Assembly (NCBI RefSeq): GCF_003208435.1
Contig: NZ_QKMF01000003.1
Span: forward strand, 1-64,000
Direction: 5' to 3'
Source: Pelagimonas varians
Lineage (GTDB): Bacteria; Pseudomonadota; Alphaproteobacteria; Rhodobacterales; Rhodobacteraceae
Length of the DNA: 64,000 nucleotides
This document shows, one piece after another, positions 43,818 to 52,316 of the stretch. The translations under genes and the position numbers were made by a program. How positions within the stretch are numbered: the first letter of the stretch is position 1; each line of letters begins with the position of its first letter. A model generated the notes under the pieces. That model ran no database searches and was not told the origin of the DNA. It was given only the letters and a program-made list of their open reading frames with translations.

Positions 43818-45038
43818 ATGTCGCTTGCCAATGGGCGTCTTCACATGGCCCTGCCGGGGCCGTCCATTATGCCCGATTCCGTATTGCAGGCCATGCATCG
43901 GCCGGCACCTGATATCTATGATCCGGCGCTTCATGATTTGGCGCAAGGGCTGGTCGCAGACCTAAAATATGTTGCGCAAACAGATGGAAATGTGGCGATC
44001 TACATTGCCAACGGTCATGGGGTTTGGGAAGCGGCGCTAAGCAACTGTATTGCACCGGGGGAAACGGTTTTGATGCCAGCAACTGGCGTTTTTGGCCATG
44101 GGTGGGCTGATATGGCCACTGGGATCGGTGCCGAGGTGCAAGTGCTGGAGCATGGGCGTAATACCCCGATTGATCCGGAACGGGTGCGCGCAGCTCTGCT
44201 GGCGGACACAGGGCGTAAAATCAAGGCGGTCTTGGGCGTCCATGTTGATACATCAACCTCGGTGCGCAGCGATATTGCAGCATTGCGCGCGGTGTTGGAC
44301 GAGGTTGGACATCCGGCGTTGTTGATGGCGGATTGCGTCGCCTCTCTTGGGTGCGACACGGTTCAGATGGACGATTGGGGGGTGGATGTTCTGATTTCGG
44401 CCTCGCAAAAGGGGATGATGGTGCCTCCCGGATTGGGGTTTGTGTTTTTCAACGACCGCGCTGCACAGGTGCGGGCGGCGATGCCGCGTGTGTCGCGCTA
44501 TTGGGATTGGGGCCCTCGGGCGAACCCTAATTTGTTCTATGAGTATTTTGGCGGCACTGCGCCCACGCACCATTTGTGGGGGCTGCGCGCGGCCTTGGAT
44601 CTGATCAAAGCCGAGACAATCGAAGGTGTCTGGTCGCGGCATCAAACTCTGGCCCAAGCGATTTGGGCGGCTTGCGATCATTGGGGGGCACCGGTGGCTA
44701 TGAACGTTGCGGACATCGTGCATAGATCCCATGCTGTGACTTCTGTCATGATAGGGGCTCCGAATGGAGACCGGCTGCGGGAGTGGTGCACGCAGAACAC
44801 TGGCGTGAGCCTTGGGATAGGTCTGGGTATGGGGGATGATACAGATCCATCTGCATCTGGCTATTTTCGCATTGGTCATATGGGGCATCTTAATGCGCAT
44901 ATGGTGCTGGGCTTGCTTGGCAGCATTGAGGCCGGATTGGACGCGCTGTGCATTCCTCATCAAAGTGGCGGTATTTCAGCAGCAGCGCGCGTGATCAGCG
45001 CTGCATCCGGTAAAGCAAAACCCGCGGACCGGCCGTAG
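43818..45038 (+). CDS. Class V aminotransferase (serine/alanine-glyoxylate type)
   Basis: This 406-residue PLP enzyme has the PLP lysine in LISASQKGMMVPPGLGFV near residue 200 and family blocks PGPSIMPDSVLQAMHRPAP and NGHGVWEAALSN in the N-terminal half. These match the serine-glyoxylate/alanine-glyoxylate aminotransferase group, which converts glyoxylate to glycine with Ser or Ala as donor. No glycolate or serine-cycle genes are next to it, so the exact substrate pair is not settled. Start ATG 43818 is preferred over an in-frame one at 43767. Confidence 0.85.
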   Translation: MSLANGRLHMALPGPSIMPDSVLQAMHRPAPDIYDPALHDLAQGLVADLKYVAQTDGNVAIYIANGHGVWEAALSNCIAPGETVLMPATGVFGHGWADMATGIGAEVQVLEHGRNTPIDPERVRAALLADTGRKIKAVLGVHVDTSTSVRSDIAALRAVLDEVGHPALLMADCVASLGCDTVQMDDWGVDVLISASQKGMMVPPGLGFVFFNDRAAQVRAAMPRVSRYWDWGPRANPNLFYEYFGGTAPTHHLWGLRAALDLIKAETIEGVWSRHQTLAQAIWAACDHWGAPVAMNVADIVHRSHAVTSVMIGAPNGDRLREWCTQNTGVSLGIGLGMGDDTDPSASGYFRIGHMGHLNAHMVLGLLGSIEAGLDALCIPHQSGGISAAARVISAASGKAKPADRP

Positions 45039-45041
45039 GGG

Positions 45042-45263
45042 CTAGCCAGTGTCTTTTTGATGCTGGTCAATTCCCGCGATTTGTCTACGCTCAAAGCAAT
45101 CATATCGCGTAATCAAATGGTTCAAGGTGGCTGCAAGTACCAAGACTGCGCCAAAACCCCAGGCGGACCGAACTGCTAAAAACACCCACAGCAGGTTCGC
45201 AAATATCAAAATTGCATTGGCTGTCAGTTTTGTTCCGGTATTATGTGTTGGATGTTCTTGCAT
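45042..45263 (-). CDS. Small membrane protein
   Basis: The product has about 73 residues. A polar start (MQEHPTHNTGTKLTA) leads to two hydrophobic helices (NAILIFANLLWVFLAVRSAW and GAVLVLAATLNHLITRY), and a short charged tail ends at DTG. A longer frame begins upstream at 45437, but it overlaps the hisC-like gene and has Pro/Arg-rich low-quality sequence, so the ATG at 45261-45263 with GGGAA upstream is chosen. No family was recognised. It lies behind the hisC-like gene in the same direction. Confidence 0.55.
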   Translation of the reverse strand: MQEHPTHNTGTKLTANAILIFANLLWVFLAVRSAWGFGAVLVLAATLNHLITRYDCFERRQIAGIDQHQKDTG

Positions 45264-45387
45264 ATGTGCTGTTCCCAAAGGCCTGCGCGGTGGTCTTGCT
45301 GGCAGCAAAAACGCAAGCGATGACATCATTGGGAAGTCTGGCGTATAGGCGTCAATTTTCCGTAAACGGCGTTCGGAAACGGCCCTT

Positions 45388-46500
45388 TCAAGCAGGGGTG
45401 CGCGCCGCTTGCAGGGCCTCTGGAAGGGCTTGTTCAAACTCGGTCAGATCTTGCGGTCGGCCCGCGCTGATCCGAATGCATCGGTCTTGTGGTGCGACGA
45501 ACGGCATGCGGACGAATACGCCGCGCGCGATCAACCCGGCCAGAACTGCCCGTGCAAAATCGCCATTCCCGCCGCAATCAATAGCGACAAAATTGGTGGC
45601 TGAGGGCAGAGTGCTAAGGCCGTTCTGGGCTGCAATCCGATCAATTTCCAGCTTTGATGCCGTCACATTAGCAACGGTTTGCGCTAGCCACTCTGGGTCT
45701 AGTAACGCCGCCAATGCCCCGACTTGTGAGGCGCGGTTCATGCCGAAATGGTTGCGGATCTTGTCAAAGGCGCGGATCAACGCGGGGGCCGCTATGCCAT
45801 AGCCAACGCGGGCACCGGCCATCCCGTAACCTTTTGAAAAGGTGCGAAACCGAATGACCCTTGGGTCATTCGGGTCGATATTCGGGGCGGTGCCTTTGGG
45901 GGCAAATTCAATATATGCCTCATCCAAAATCAAAACAGTGCCGTCGGGAATACGGTCCAATGCAGCTTCGATCCGCGCACCGTCTATCCATGTCCCCATT
46001 GGGTTGTCGGGATTGGCAAAATAAACCAGTTTCGCGTCCACCTCGGCGGCTTTGTCCAGCAACGCCTCCAGGTTTTCATGATCGTCATGGTAGGGCAATT
46101 TGTGCAAGACACCGCCAAAGCCGGCAACATGGTAATTGAAGGTCGGATAGGCCCCGTCAGAGGTGACAACCGCGTCACCTTTGTCGACCAAAAGGCGCAC
46201 CAAGTACCCCAATAGCCCGTCAATACCTTCGCCAACGATCAGATTTTCGGGCGTGCAGGTAAGATGCGTGGACAAGGCATTGCGCAGATCGAAATTTGTC
46301 GGATCTGCGTATTTCCAAAGATCGGCCGTTGCGGCTTGCATCGCAGTGACGGCCTTTGGCGACGGGCCAAAGACGTTTTCGTTCGCCCCCAATCGGGCTG
46401 CAAATTCAGCGCCGCGGGCGCGTTCTTGCACTTCGGGGCCAACAAATGGCACGGTTTCAGGCAGCGAGGCGATCAGCGAGGGGTATCGAGGTCCAGTCAT
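45388..46500 (-). CDS. hisC: Histidinol-phosphate aminotransferase-like PLP enzyme
   Basis: This 370-residue class I/II aminotransferase has the PLP lysine in RTFSKGYGMAGARVGYG, and residues for the cofactor ring in ANPDNPMGTW and LILDEAYIEFAP. The overall pattern (LGANENVFGPSPKAVTAM) is that of HisC-type enzymes, which make histidinol phosphate with glutamate as donor. Some paralogs act on other aromatic amino acids, and no other his genes are near, so the symbol is tentative. Start ATG 46500 is supported by family alignment. It is divergent from lolC. Confidence 0.8.
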   Translation of the reverse strand: MTGPRYPSLIASLPETVPFVGPEVQERARGAEFAARLGANENVFGPSPKAVTAMQAATADLWKYADPTNFDLRNALSTHLTCTPENLIVGEGIDGLLGYLVRLLVDKGDAVVTSDGAYPTFNYHVAGFGGVLHKLPYHDDHENLEALLDKAAEVDAKLVYFANPDNPMGTWIDGARIEAALDRIPDGTVLILDEAYIEFAPKGTAPNIDPNDPRVIRFRTFSKGYGMAGARVGYGIAAPALIRAFDKIRNHFGMNRASQVGALAALLDPEWLAQTVANVTASKLEIDRIAAQNGLSTLPSATNFVAIDCGGNGDFARAVLAGLIARGVFVRMPFVAPQDRCIRISAGRPQDLTEFEQALPEALQAARTPA

Positions 46501-46668
46501 AAACGCATATTGGCGAATGCAGCGCCAAGGGCAAGGGGGGGATTGCACCGCGTGTTACATGGGAAATCGGGCACATATTCGCCACAAAGCCCGAACGCAC
46601 CTGATGTTTACTTGACGCTCTGTCCCAGATTTGGTCTGGCCTGACAGAGCATTAAGATGAGGCCAAAG

Positions 46669-47979
46669 ATGCCCGAAGCAACTGACAACGCCCCTACAAG
46701 ACCTCCGATGCCGTTTGCGGCCTATGAATGGATGATTGCTTGGCGATATCTGCGGGCAAAACGTGCCGAAGGCGGCGTCAGTGTGATGACTTGGATCAGC
46801 CTGATCGGGATCACGCTTGCTGTCTTTGCGTTGATTGCAACCTTGGCAGTCCGGTCCGGATTTCGGGCAGAGTTTGTGGACACCATTCTTGGCAGCAACG
46901 CGCATCTGACAGTTTACAACATGCAGCGCCTTGATGAATTTGGTCGCGCCACCCGCACTTTGCCGGACTACGCTGGCATGGCAGCTGAGGTGCGCAAAGT
47001 GCCCGGCGTGGTCCGTGTGGCCCCTTTGGTGAAGGGGCAGGTTATGGCCACGGCCTCTGGATCCAATGCCGGCGTAGAAGTATTTGGCATCAAACCCAAA
47101 GACATCGTTCAAATCCCGCGTATCGCAAATCCGGAAACGGGACGTGGTGATTTGGCAAGGTTGAGCGACGGGATCGCGATTGGCTCCGGTGTGGCTTTGA
47201 CTTTGGGTGTCAGCATTGGGGACACAGTCAAATTGATCTCTCCCAACGGTGTGAAGACGGCTTTTGGCACCAGTCCCCGCGTCAAGGCCTATGAGGTGGT
47301 CTATGTCTTTCGATCAGGCCGCTATGACATTGATAAAACGCGGATCTACATGCCGTTCGAAGAAGCGCAGCTGTATTTCAATCGCGAAGCCGTCGCGGAC
47401 GAGCTTGAGGTGATTGTCGATGATCCCGAAAACGTCGAAAATCTTGTGACCCCTGTTGCCCAAGCGGCGGGCACTGGCGCGCTGATCTGGACGTGGCAGG
47501 ATGCGTCGGGCGGGTTCTTGCGCGCGCTCGATATGGAAGACAACGTGATGTTTGTGATCATGTCGGTGCTGGTTTTGATCGCGGCCATGAACATTGTGTC
47601 CGGGCTGATTATGTTGGTGAAAAACAAGGGTCGCGATATAGGCATCCTGCGCACCATGGGCCTGACTGAAGGGGCCGTGATGCGGGTGTTTTTCATCTGC
47701 GGATCATTCACCGGAATCATTGGGACTGTGATGGGCGTCATTCTGGGCTGTTTGTTTGCAATCTATATCGAACCGGTGTTTTCCTTTGTGAACTACGTCG
47801 CAGGGGGCGGGGTATGGGATCCGTCGATCCGAAATATCTATGCACTGCCTGCGAAGCTCCAATTGGGGGATGTTCTATCGGCTGTGTCCTTGTCATTGGG
47901 GCTATCTTTCGTTGTGACGATATTCCCGGCCCGCCGCGCGGCGCGCATGAATCCGGTTGAAGCGTTGCGCTATGAGTAA
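46669..47979 (+). CDS. lolC: Lipoprotein-releasing ABC transporter membrane subunit
   Basis: The product has about 436 residues. It has one N-terminal and three C-terminal membrane segments ([20 protein letters not shown] is the second), with a large periplasmic domain between, as in LolC/LolE/FtsX-type proteins. The opening [20 protein letters not shown] and the ending [17 protein letters not shown] are family marks. It extracts lipoproteins from the inner membrane with LolD. A single LolC/E-type gene next to lolD is usual in alphaproteobacteria. GAGG at 46659-46662 suggests ATG 46669; ATG 46657 is possible. Confidence 0.9.
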   Translation: MPEATDNAPTRPPMPFAAYEWMIAWRYLRAKRAEGGVSVMTWISLIGITLAVFALIATLAVRSGFRAEFVDTILGSNAHLTVYNMQRLDEFGRATRTLPDYAGMAAEVRKVPGVVRVAPLVKGQVMATASGSNAGVEVFGIKPKDIVQIPRIANPETGRGDLARLSDGIAIGSGVALTLGVSIGDTVKLISPNGVKTAFGTSPRVKAYEVVYVFRSGRYDIDKTRIYMPFEEAQLYFNREAVADELEVIVDDPENVENLVTPVAQAAGTGALIWTWQDASGGFLRALDMEDNVMFVIMSVLVLIAAMNIVSGLIMLVKNKGRDIGILRTMGLTEGAVMRVFFICGSFTGIIGTVMGVILGCLFAIYIEPVFSFVNYVAGGGVWDPSIRNIYALPAKLQLGDVLSAVSLSLGLSFVVTIFPARRAARMNPVEALRYE

Positions 47980-47987
47980 GGTTGAGC

Positions 47988-48033
47988 GCAAAAACTTTTT
48001 CAAAAGTTTTGCAAATTCCGTTGACGGAATTTG
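47988..48033 (+). other. Two tandem hairpins between lolC and lolD
   Basis: GCAAAAACTTTT pairs with AAAAGTTTTGC at 47988-48012, and directly after it CAAATTCCGT pairs with ACGGAATTTG at 48012-48033. They lie inside a transcript that must continue into lolD. They may affect mRNA stability or lower readthrough, or be an intergenic repeat element. Confidence 0.55.
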
Positions 48034-48062
48034 GATGCATCAGGCATCAAGGGAGCCCCACC

Positions 48063-48746
48063 ATGTCTGAAGTTGTTCTGCGTCTGTCCGGCATTGAAAA
48101 AGTCTATAACCGTGGCAAACCAAATCAGGTCAGCGTATTGCGCGGGGCGGATTTGACGGTGGGTCGCGGCGAAGTGATCGCTTTGGTTGCCCCGTCTGGT
48201 GCCGGGAAATCGACATTGTTGCATATTGCAGGGCTGCTTGATTCGCCGGACAAAGGAACGGTGGAAATCGGCGGTGAACCGATGCAGGGGCGCTCTGATC
48301 GCAAACGCACATCGGTGCGCCGATCCGAGGTTGGGTTTGTCTACCAGTTCCACCATCTGCTGCCGGAATTCACCGCGCTTGAAAACATCGTGTTGCCGCA
48401 GCTGGCCAATGGCGTAGCGCGTAAAGATGCTGATGCACGCGGGTTGCACCTGCTCGACAGCGTCGGGATCAAGGATCGCGCTGCACATCGCCCCGGTGCC
48501 TTGTCTGGCGGAGAACAACAACGTGTCGCCTTTTGCCGGGCGATGGCCAACACCCCAAAGCTGCTGCTTGCGGATGAGCCTACGGGCAACCTTGATCCCG
48601 AAACTTCGGATCGGGTGTTCGGTGCTCTAATGGGTTTGGTGCGCGAGACGGGATTGTCGGCTCTGATTGCAACGCATAATCTGGAGCTGGCGTCGCAAAT
48701 GGACCGGTGCATTCGGTTGGACGGCGGTCTTTTGCAAGCGGACTAA
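48063..48746 (+). CDS. lolD: Lipoprotein-releasing ABC transporter ATPase
   Basis: This 227-residue ATPase energises LolC/E. It has Walker [20 protein letters not shown]-loop [17 protein letters not shown], signature [15 protein letters not shown], Walker [15 protein letters not shown] and switch His in IATHNLELA. The PTGNLD and HHLLPEF blocks are typical for LolD/MacB-type ATPases. AGGGAG precedes ATG 48063. It lies 83 bases after lolC. Confidence 0.93.
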   Translation: MSEVVLRLSGIEKVYNRGKPNQVSVLRGADLTVGRGEVIALVAPSGAGKSTLLHIAGLLDSPDKGTVEIGGEPMQGRSDRKRTSVRRSEVGFVYQFHHLLPEFTALENIVLPQLANGVARKDADARGLHLLDSVGIKDRAAHRPGALSGGEQQRVAFCRAMANTPKLLLADEPTGNLDPETSDRVFGALMGLVRETGLSALIATHNLELASQMDRCIRLDGGLLQAD

Positions 48747-48755
48747 GCGGCCGTG

Positions 48756-49190
48756 TCAGGCCCGTTGGGTGATCCAAACGCCCAGAACCATGACAGAAAT
48801 GCCTGCGGCCCGGGTCAAGTTGATCGGGGTCAGTTGCGCCCCGAACAGCCCGAAATGATCAATAGCAGCCGCGCTGATCAACTGCCCAAGCAAGACAAAG
48901 AACACCGCGTTCCCAACGCCGAATTTGGGAGCGACAAAGGTGATAGACAACACGTAAAATGCCACCAGCATGCCGCCTAGAAACAGGTGTTTCGGGGCCG
49001 TTGCCGCAGCGCTCATACCGGGCTTTCCCCCCAGCACCCAAACCATGGCCGTTGACAGCATCGCAACACAGAACAAAATCATCGCAGCCGAAATCGGGGA
49101 TCCAAGCCGCAAACCAAGAGCTGCGTTAAGCGCCGCCAAGATTGGGATGCCAACCCCTGCGATCAGCATGATAAGGGCGTATTGCGTCAT
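48756..49190 (-). CDS. DMT-family transporter (YdcZ/DUF606 type)
   Basis: The product has 144 residues and five hydrophobic segments that fill nearly the whole protein, starting YALIMLIAGVGIPILAALNA. GLRLGSPISAAMILFCVAM and FGVGNAVFFVLLGQLISAAA are family blocks. Such half-size members probably dimerise in the inner membrane. The substrate is unknown. The gene ends nine bases from the convergent lolD. Confidence 0.8.
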   Translation of the reverse strand: MTQYALIMLIAGVGIPILAALNAALGLRLGSPISAAMILFCVAMLSTAMVWVLGGKPGMSAAATAPKHLFLGGMLVAFYVLSITFVAPKFGVGNAVFFVLLGQLISAAAIDHFGLFGAQLTPINLTRAAGISVMVLGVWITQRA

Positions 49191-49331
49191 CTTTGTACCT
49201 ATTGCCTGACCTATTGCCTACCGGATCACGCCGTGCCGCTGTTGTCGAGGGCGCAGACCTGATGCAGATCATGTCTTTTGACCTAACGCAGTTCTAAGTT
49301 TGTTTCAAAAGATAAGACGAGGAAGCAGATC

Positions 49332-49745
49332 ATGACCAAAACAGGATTAGCCGTATCGGGAGCCGTCGCGCTGTGTCTTGGCCTTGCAGCCTGTGCCGAC
49401 ACGCAAAGTAAAAAATCCGGTTCGGGTCAGGTGATTTATGACAGTTATTGTGTCACCTGCCACGGATCGGCCGGGCAGGGGGACGGGCGCATTGCCGACC
49501 AGCTGCCCGTGCCGCCAGCAAACCTGACTTTGCTGAGTGACACCAATGATGGCGTGTTCCCGACTGAACGGGTGATGACCCAGATTTTCGGCTATCCGGG
49601 GCGTTTCCATCAGGGCATGATGCCTGAGTTTGGTCCGATTTTGGACGGGCCCTTGGTCGAATGGACAGGGCCGGACGGTCAAACTGTTATGACACCGCAA
49701 GCGTTGATTGATCTTGTGAGCTATTTGGAAAGCTTGCAACAATAG
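49332..49745 (+). CDS. Cytochrome c lipoprotein 1
   Basis: The product has 137 residues. Its N-terminus has lipobox LAAC (Cys21), so it should be lipid-anchored on the periplasmic side. The haem site is CVTCH (Cys40, Cys43, His44), and the axial Met is likely in MMPEFG. This is a small class I cytochrome for periplasmic electron transfer. It shares size, lipobox and the MPEFG block with the next gene, so the two come from a duplication. The partner oxidase or dehydrogenase is not in the window. Confidence 0.85.
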   Translation: MTKTGLAVSGAVALCLGLAACADTQSKKSGSGQVIYDSYCVTCHGSAGQGDGRIADQLPVPPANLTLLSDTNDGVFPTERVMTQIFGYPGRFHQGMMPEFGPILDGPLVEWTGPDGQTVMTPQALIDLVSYLESLQQ

Positions 49746-49805
49746 GCCTTGCAATTCAGTCTGGTCGCAGCGACCAAGGGGATTAATTGGACGGATGGGG
49801 CGACA

Positions 49806-50216
49806 ATGAAAAAGACATTGATCTCACTTTGCGCAGTTGTGGCTGTTGCGGCCTGTGTTGAGGCAGAAATGCCTGGTCCGCAGGATGGCAAGGCGCTGTA
49901 TGTGGAAAACTGTGCGGGTTGCCACGGTGCCAGTGGTTTGGGTGATGGCCTCATGGCACGGGCCATGTCCACGGCCCCTAAAAACTTGACATTGATCCAA
50001 GTGCGCAACGGCGATGTTTTTCCGCGCGCCAAAGTCATGTCGACCATCGATGGCTATGCTCGGTCGGACATGGCAGGACCCGGAATGCCGGAATTCGGGG
50101 CGCTGCTGGAAGGCGATCTGATCCCCTTTGACAGTGGTGACGGTATTCAAACGCCAACCCCTCGCAAATTGGTGGCGTTGCTTGAATATATCGAAAGCAT
50201 CCAAGCAGAACGCTAG
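49806..50216 (+). CDS. Cytochrome c lipoprotein 2
   Basis: The product has 136 residues. It has lipobox VAAC (Cys17), haem motif CAGCH (Cys36, Cys39, His40) and a probable axial Met in GMPEFG. It lies 60 bases after the first cytochrome and is read in the same direction. Similar in plan to it, but the central loops differ. ATG 49806 is chosen because the signal peptide begins there. An electron carrier in the periplasm is expected. Confidence 0.85.
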   Translation: MKKTLISLCAVVAVAACVEAEMPGPQDGKALYVENCAGCHGASGLGDGLMARAMSTAPKNLTLIQVRNGDVFPRAKVMSTIDGYARSDMAGPGMPEFGALLEGDLIPFDSGDGIQTPTPRKLVALLEYIESIQAER

Positions 50217-50382
50217 TGGCAGAAGAGAAAGCGTGTTCTTTCAGACCCCGATGCCAGAGAGCTTCGCCGCGTTTTGCGTGTGTATCATCCCAAAACCAAC
50301 TCGATTTTCTGCGGTGTAAAGATATCGGTTGTTCTGGCTCGGATTGCAAAATAGGGCGTTCTTACACAGTTAAGAGGTTCCG

Positions 50383-51075
50383 ATGGATTGGTTTGCACCC
50401 ATTGATTTGTATTGTGAACGTCTGGGTGTGGGGCTTTGGGATGAGCCGCTGAATGCACTCAGTAATCTGGCGTTTCCGCTGGCTGCGCTTTGGGCTTGGC
50501 TCACTGCCCGCAGCTTGGATCAAAAACGGCTGATTGTTGCGGTGCTGTGCCTGTTGGCGGCCATGATCGGTTTGGGGTCGTTCTTGTTTCATACTTTTGC
50601 CAACCATTGGTCTGAATATGCCGATGTTGTGCCCATCTGGAGCTTCGTTGGCCTTTATGTTCTGACGGCTATTGCCTTGGTCGGCGGCGTTGCTCCGGGT
50701 CGTTTGGTGCGGATTGCCATCATCGCGGGTGTGATCACGACAATTGTTGTTCTGGCCACAACTGGCGGGGCTCCGGGTGATGCAGACCATAGTCATGATC
50801 CGTTGAACGGGTCGACACAGTATGCCCCGGCGTTGATTGCATTACTGGTGTTTTCAGCGATTACGCTGTGGCGCGGCCATCCCATTCGGTTTTGGGCTGT
50901 TGCGGCAACGGTGATCTTTGTGGCGTCACTGGGGTTCCGGACTGCAGATTTGCACCTGTGTGCCGCTGTCCCGATGGGTACCCATTTTATGTGGCATGTT
51001 CTGAACGCTGTTATGGTCGGGCTGCTGATGCAAGGTCTCATCCGCTGCAGCCCGCAGCGTCAACGCGTCAGCTAA
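50383..51075 (+). CDS. Ceramidase-family integral membrane protein
   Basis: The product has 230 residues and about seven membrane helices. It shows the alkaline ceramidase family pattern: YCERLGVGLWDEPLNALSN at the start, GSFLFHTFANHWSEYADVVP with the zinc-type His/Asp/Ser set, and GTHFMWHVLNA near the end with two further His. Family members hydrolyse amide or related bonds in lipids inside the membrane. In this bacterium the lipid is unknown. AGAGG lies before the ATG. Confidence 0.82.
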   Translation: MDWFAPIDLYCERLGVGLWDEPLNALSNLAFPLAALWAWLTARSLDQKRLIVAVLCLLAAMIGLGSFLFHTFANHWSEYADVVPIWSFVGLYVLTAIALVGGVAPGRLVRIAIIAGVITTIVVLATTGGAPGDADHSHDPLNGSTQYAPALIALLVFSAITLWRGHPIRFWAVAATVIFVASLGFRTADLHLCAAVPMGTHFMWHVLNAVMVGLLMQGLIRCSPQRQRVS

Positions 51076-51112
51076 TTGCCTTGCCTTGATGTTGGGCGAT
51101 TCTTCAATCTGC

Positions 51113-51126
51113 TGGACAATTGTCCA
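51113..51126. promoter_or_regulatory. 14-base perfect palindrome upstream of glpX
   Basis: TGGACAATTGTCCA reads the same on both strands. It lies 126 bases before the glpX start, in a gap of 176 bases. It could be an operator for a dimeric regulator. Confidence 0.45.
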
Positions 51127-51251
51127 CTGTCTTTTATGTGGCTGATCGCTGCAACACCTGCCAAGATAGCGGCCATTTGGCCAGACCGCCCTTGCCCCCG
51201 CCCCCCTAGGCGGGCTAAACGGCATACGCATTTCACCTTGAGGAAGACACT

Positions 51252-52220
51252 ATGTCCACGCCTACCGATTTCAATGACCGTATGCTCTCTTTGGGCTTGG
51301 CCCGTGTTGCCGAACAGGCCGCTATCGCTTCTGCTGAATGGATCGGCCGCGGAGACGAAAAGGCTGCAGACCAAGCGGCCGTGAACGCCATGCGCGAGCA
51401 ACTGAACCTTTTGGACATCAAAGGCGTTGTTGTGATCGGCGAAGGCGAACGCGACGAAGCGCCTATGCTGTTCATTGGCGAAGAGGTCGGTAACGGCAAT
51501 GGCCCCGGTGTGGACATCGCGCTGGATCCGCTGGAAGGCACCACGCTGACCGCCAAAGACATGCCAAACGCCTTGACCGTAATTGCGATGGGTCCGCGCG
51601 GCTCGATGCTGCATGCGCCCGACACTTATATGGATAAGCTGGCTGTTGGCCCGGGCTATCCTGACGGCATAGTTTCATTGGACATGCCGCCTGCCACACG
51701 CGTATCGGCTCTGGCGACCTCCAAGGGCTGCAAGCCGTCTGATATCACCGTTTGTATCCTTGAGCGTCCGCGCCACGAAGAAATGATTGCTGAAGTGCGC
51801 TCAACAGGTGCCAGCATTCGTTTGATCACCGATGGGGACGTTGCAGGCGTGATGCATTGCGCCGAGCCGCATCTGACCGGTATCGACATGTACATGGGAC
51901 AAGGCGGGGCACCAGAGGGTGTTCTGGCAGCAGCGGCGCTGAAGTGCATGGGTGGCCAAATGCAGGGCCGTTTGGTCTTCCGCAACGATGACGAACGTGG
52001 TCGTGCGGCCAAAGCAGGCATCACTGATCTGGATAAAATCTATAGCCGTGACGAAATGGTCACCGCTGACGTGATCTTTGCCGCGACTGGCGTAACCAGC
52101 GGGTCGATTTTGCCGGGTATCCAGCGTGAGCCGGGCATGATCACCACCGAAACCTTGCTGATGCGGTCTAAAACAGGGTCCGTACGGCGCATGCAGTACC
52201 GCAACCCGGTCAAAAGCTAA
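51252..52220 (+). CDS. glpX: Class II fructose-1,6-bisphosphatase
   Basis: This 322-residue enzyme removes the 1-phosphate of fructose 1,6-bisphosphate, in gluconeogenesis. Family blocks are VVIGEGERDEAPMLFIGEEV, then VDIALDPLEGTTLTAKDMPN with the lithium-sensitive phosphatase metal site (DPLEGT). MYMGQGGAPEGVLAAAALKC and AATGVTSGSIL follow later. The length is usual. GAGGAAG precedes the ATG. It lies next to recJ as in many relatives. Confidence 0.95.
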   Translation: MSTPTDFNDRMLSLGLARVAEQAAIASAEWIGRGDEKAADQAAVNAMREQLNLLDIKGVVVIGEGERDEAPMLFIGEEVGNGNGPGVDIALDPLEGTTLTAKDMPNALTVIAMGPRGSMLHAPDTYMDKLAVGPGYPDGIVSLDMPPATRVSALATSKGCKPSDITVCILERPRHEEMIAEVRSTGASIRLITDGDVAGVMHCAEPHLTGIDMYMGQGGAPEGVLAAAALKCMGGQMQGRLVFRNDDERGRAAKAGITDLDKIYSRDEMVTADVIFAATGVTSGSILPGIQREPGMITTETLLMRSKTGSVRRMQYRNPVKS

Positions 52221-52249
52221 AACGAAACGCGTGTCTCTTGGCGAGGCAC

Positions 52250-52270
52250 GAATTTTCGACGAAAATTCGA
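52250..52270. other. Hairpin between glpX and recJ
   Basis: The sequence CGAATTTTCGACGAAAATTC around these positions is self-complementary (CGAATTTTCG with CGAAAATTCG). It could fold in the glpX 3' end or mark an intergenic repeat. No T run follows. Confidence 0.5.
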
Positions 52271-52316
52271 AGGCGGCGCGTTGGACGTGCCGCTTTTTCC
52301 ATATTTAGGGGGCCGC

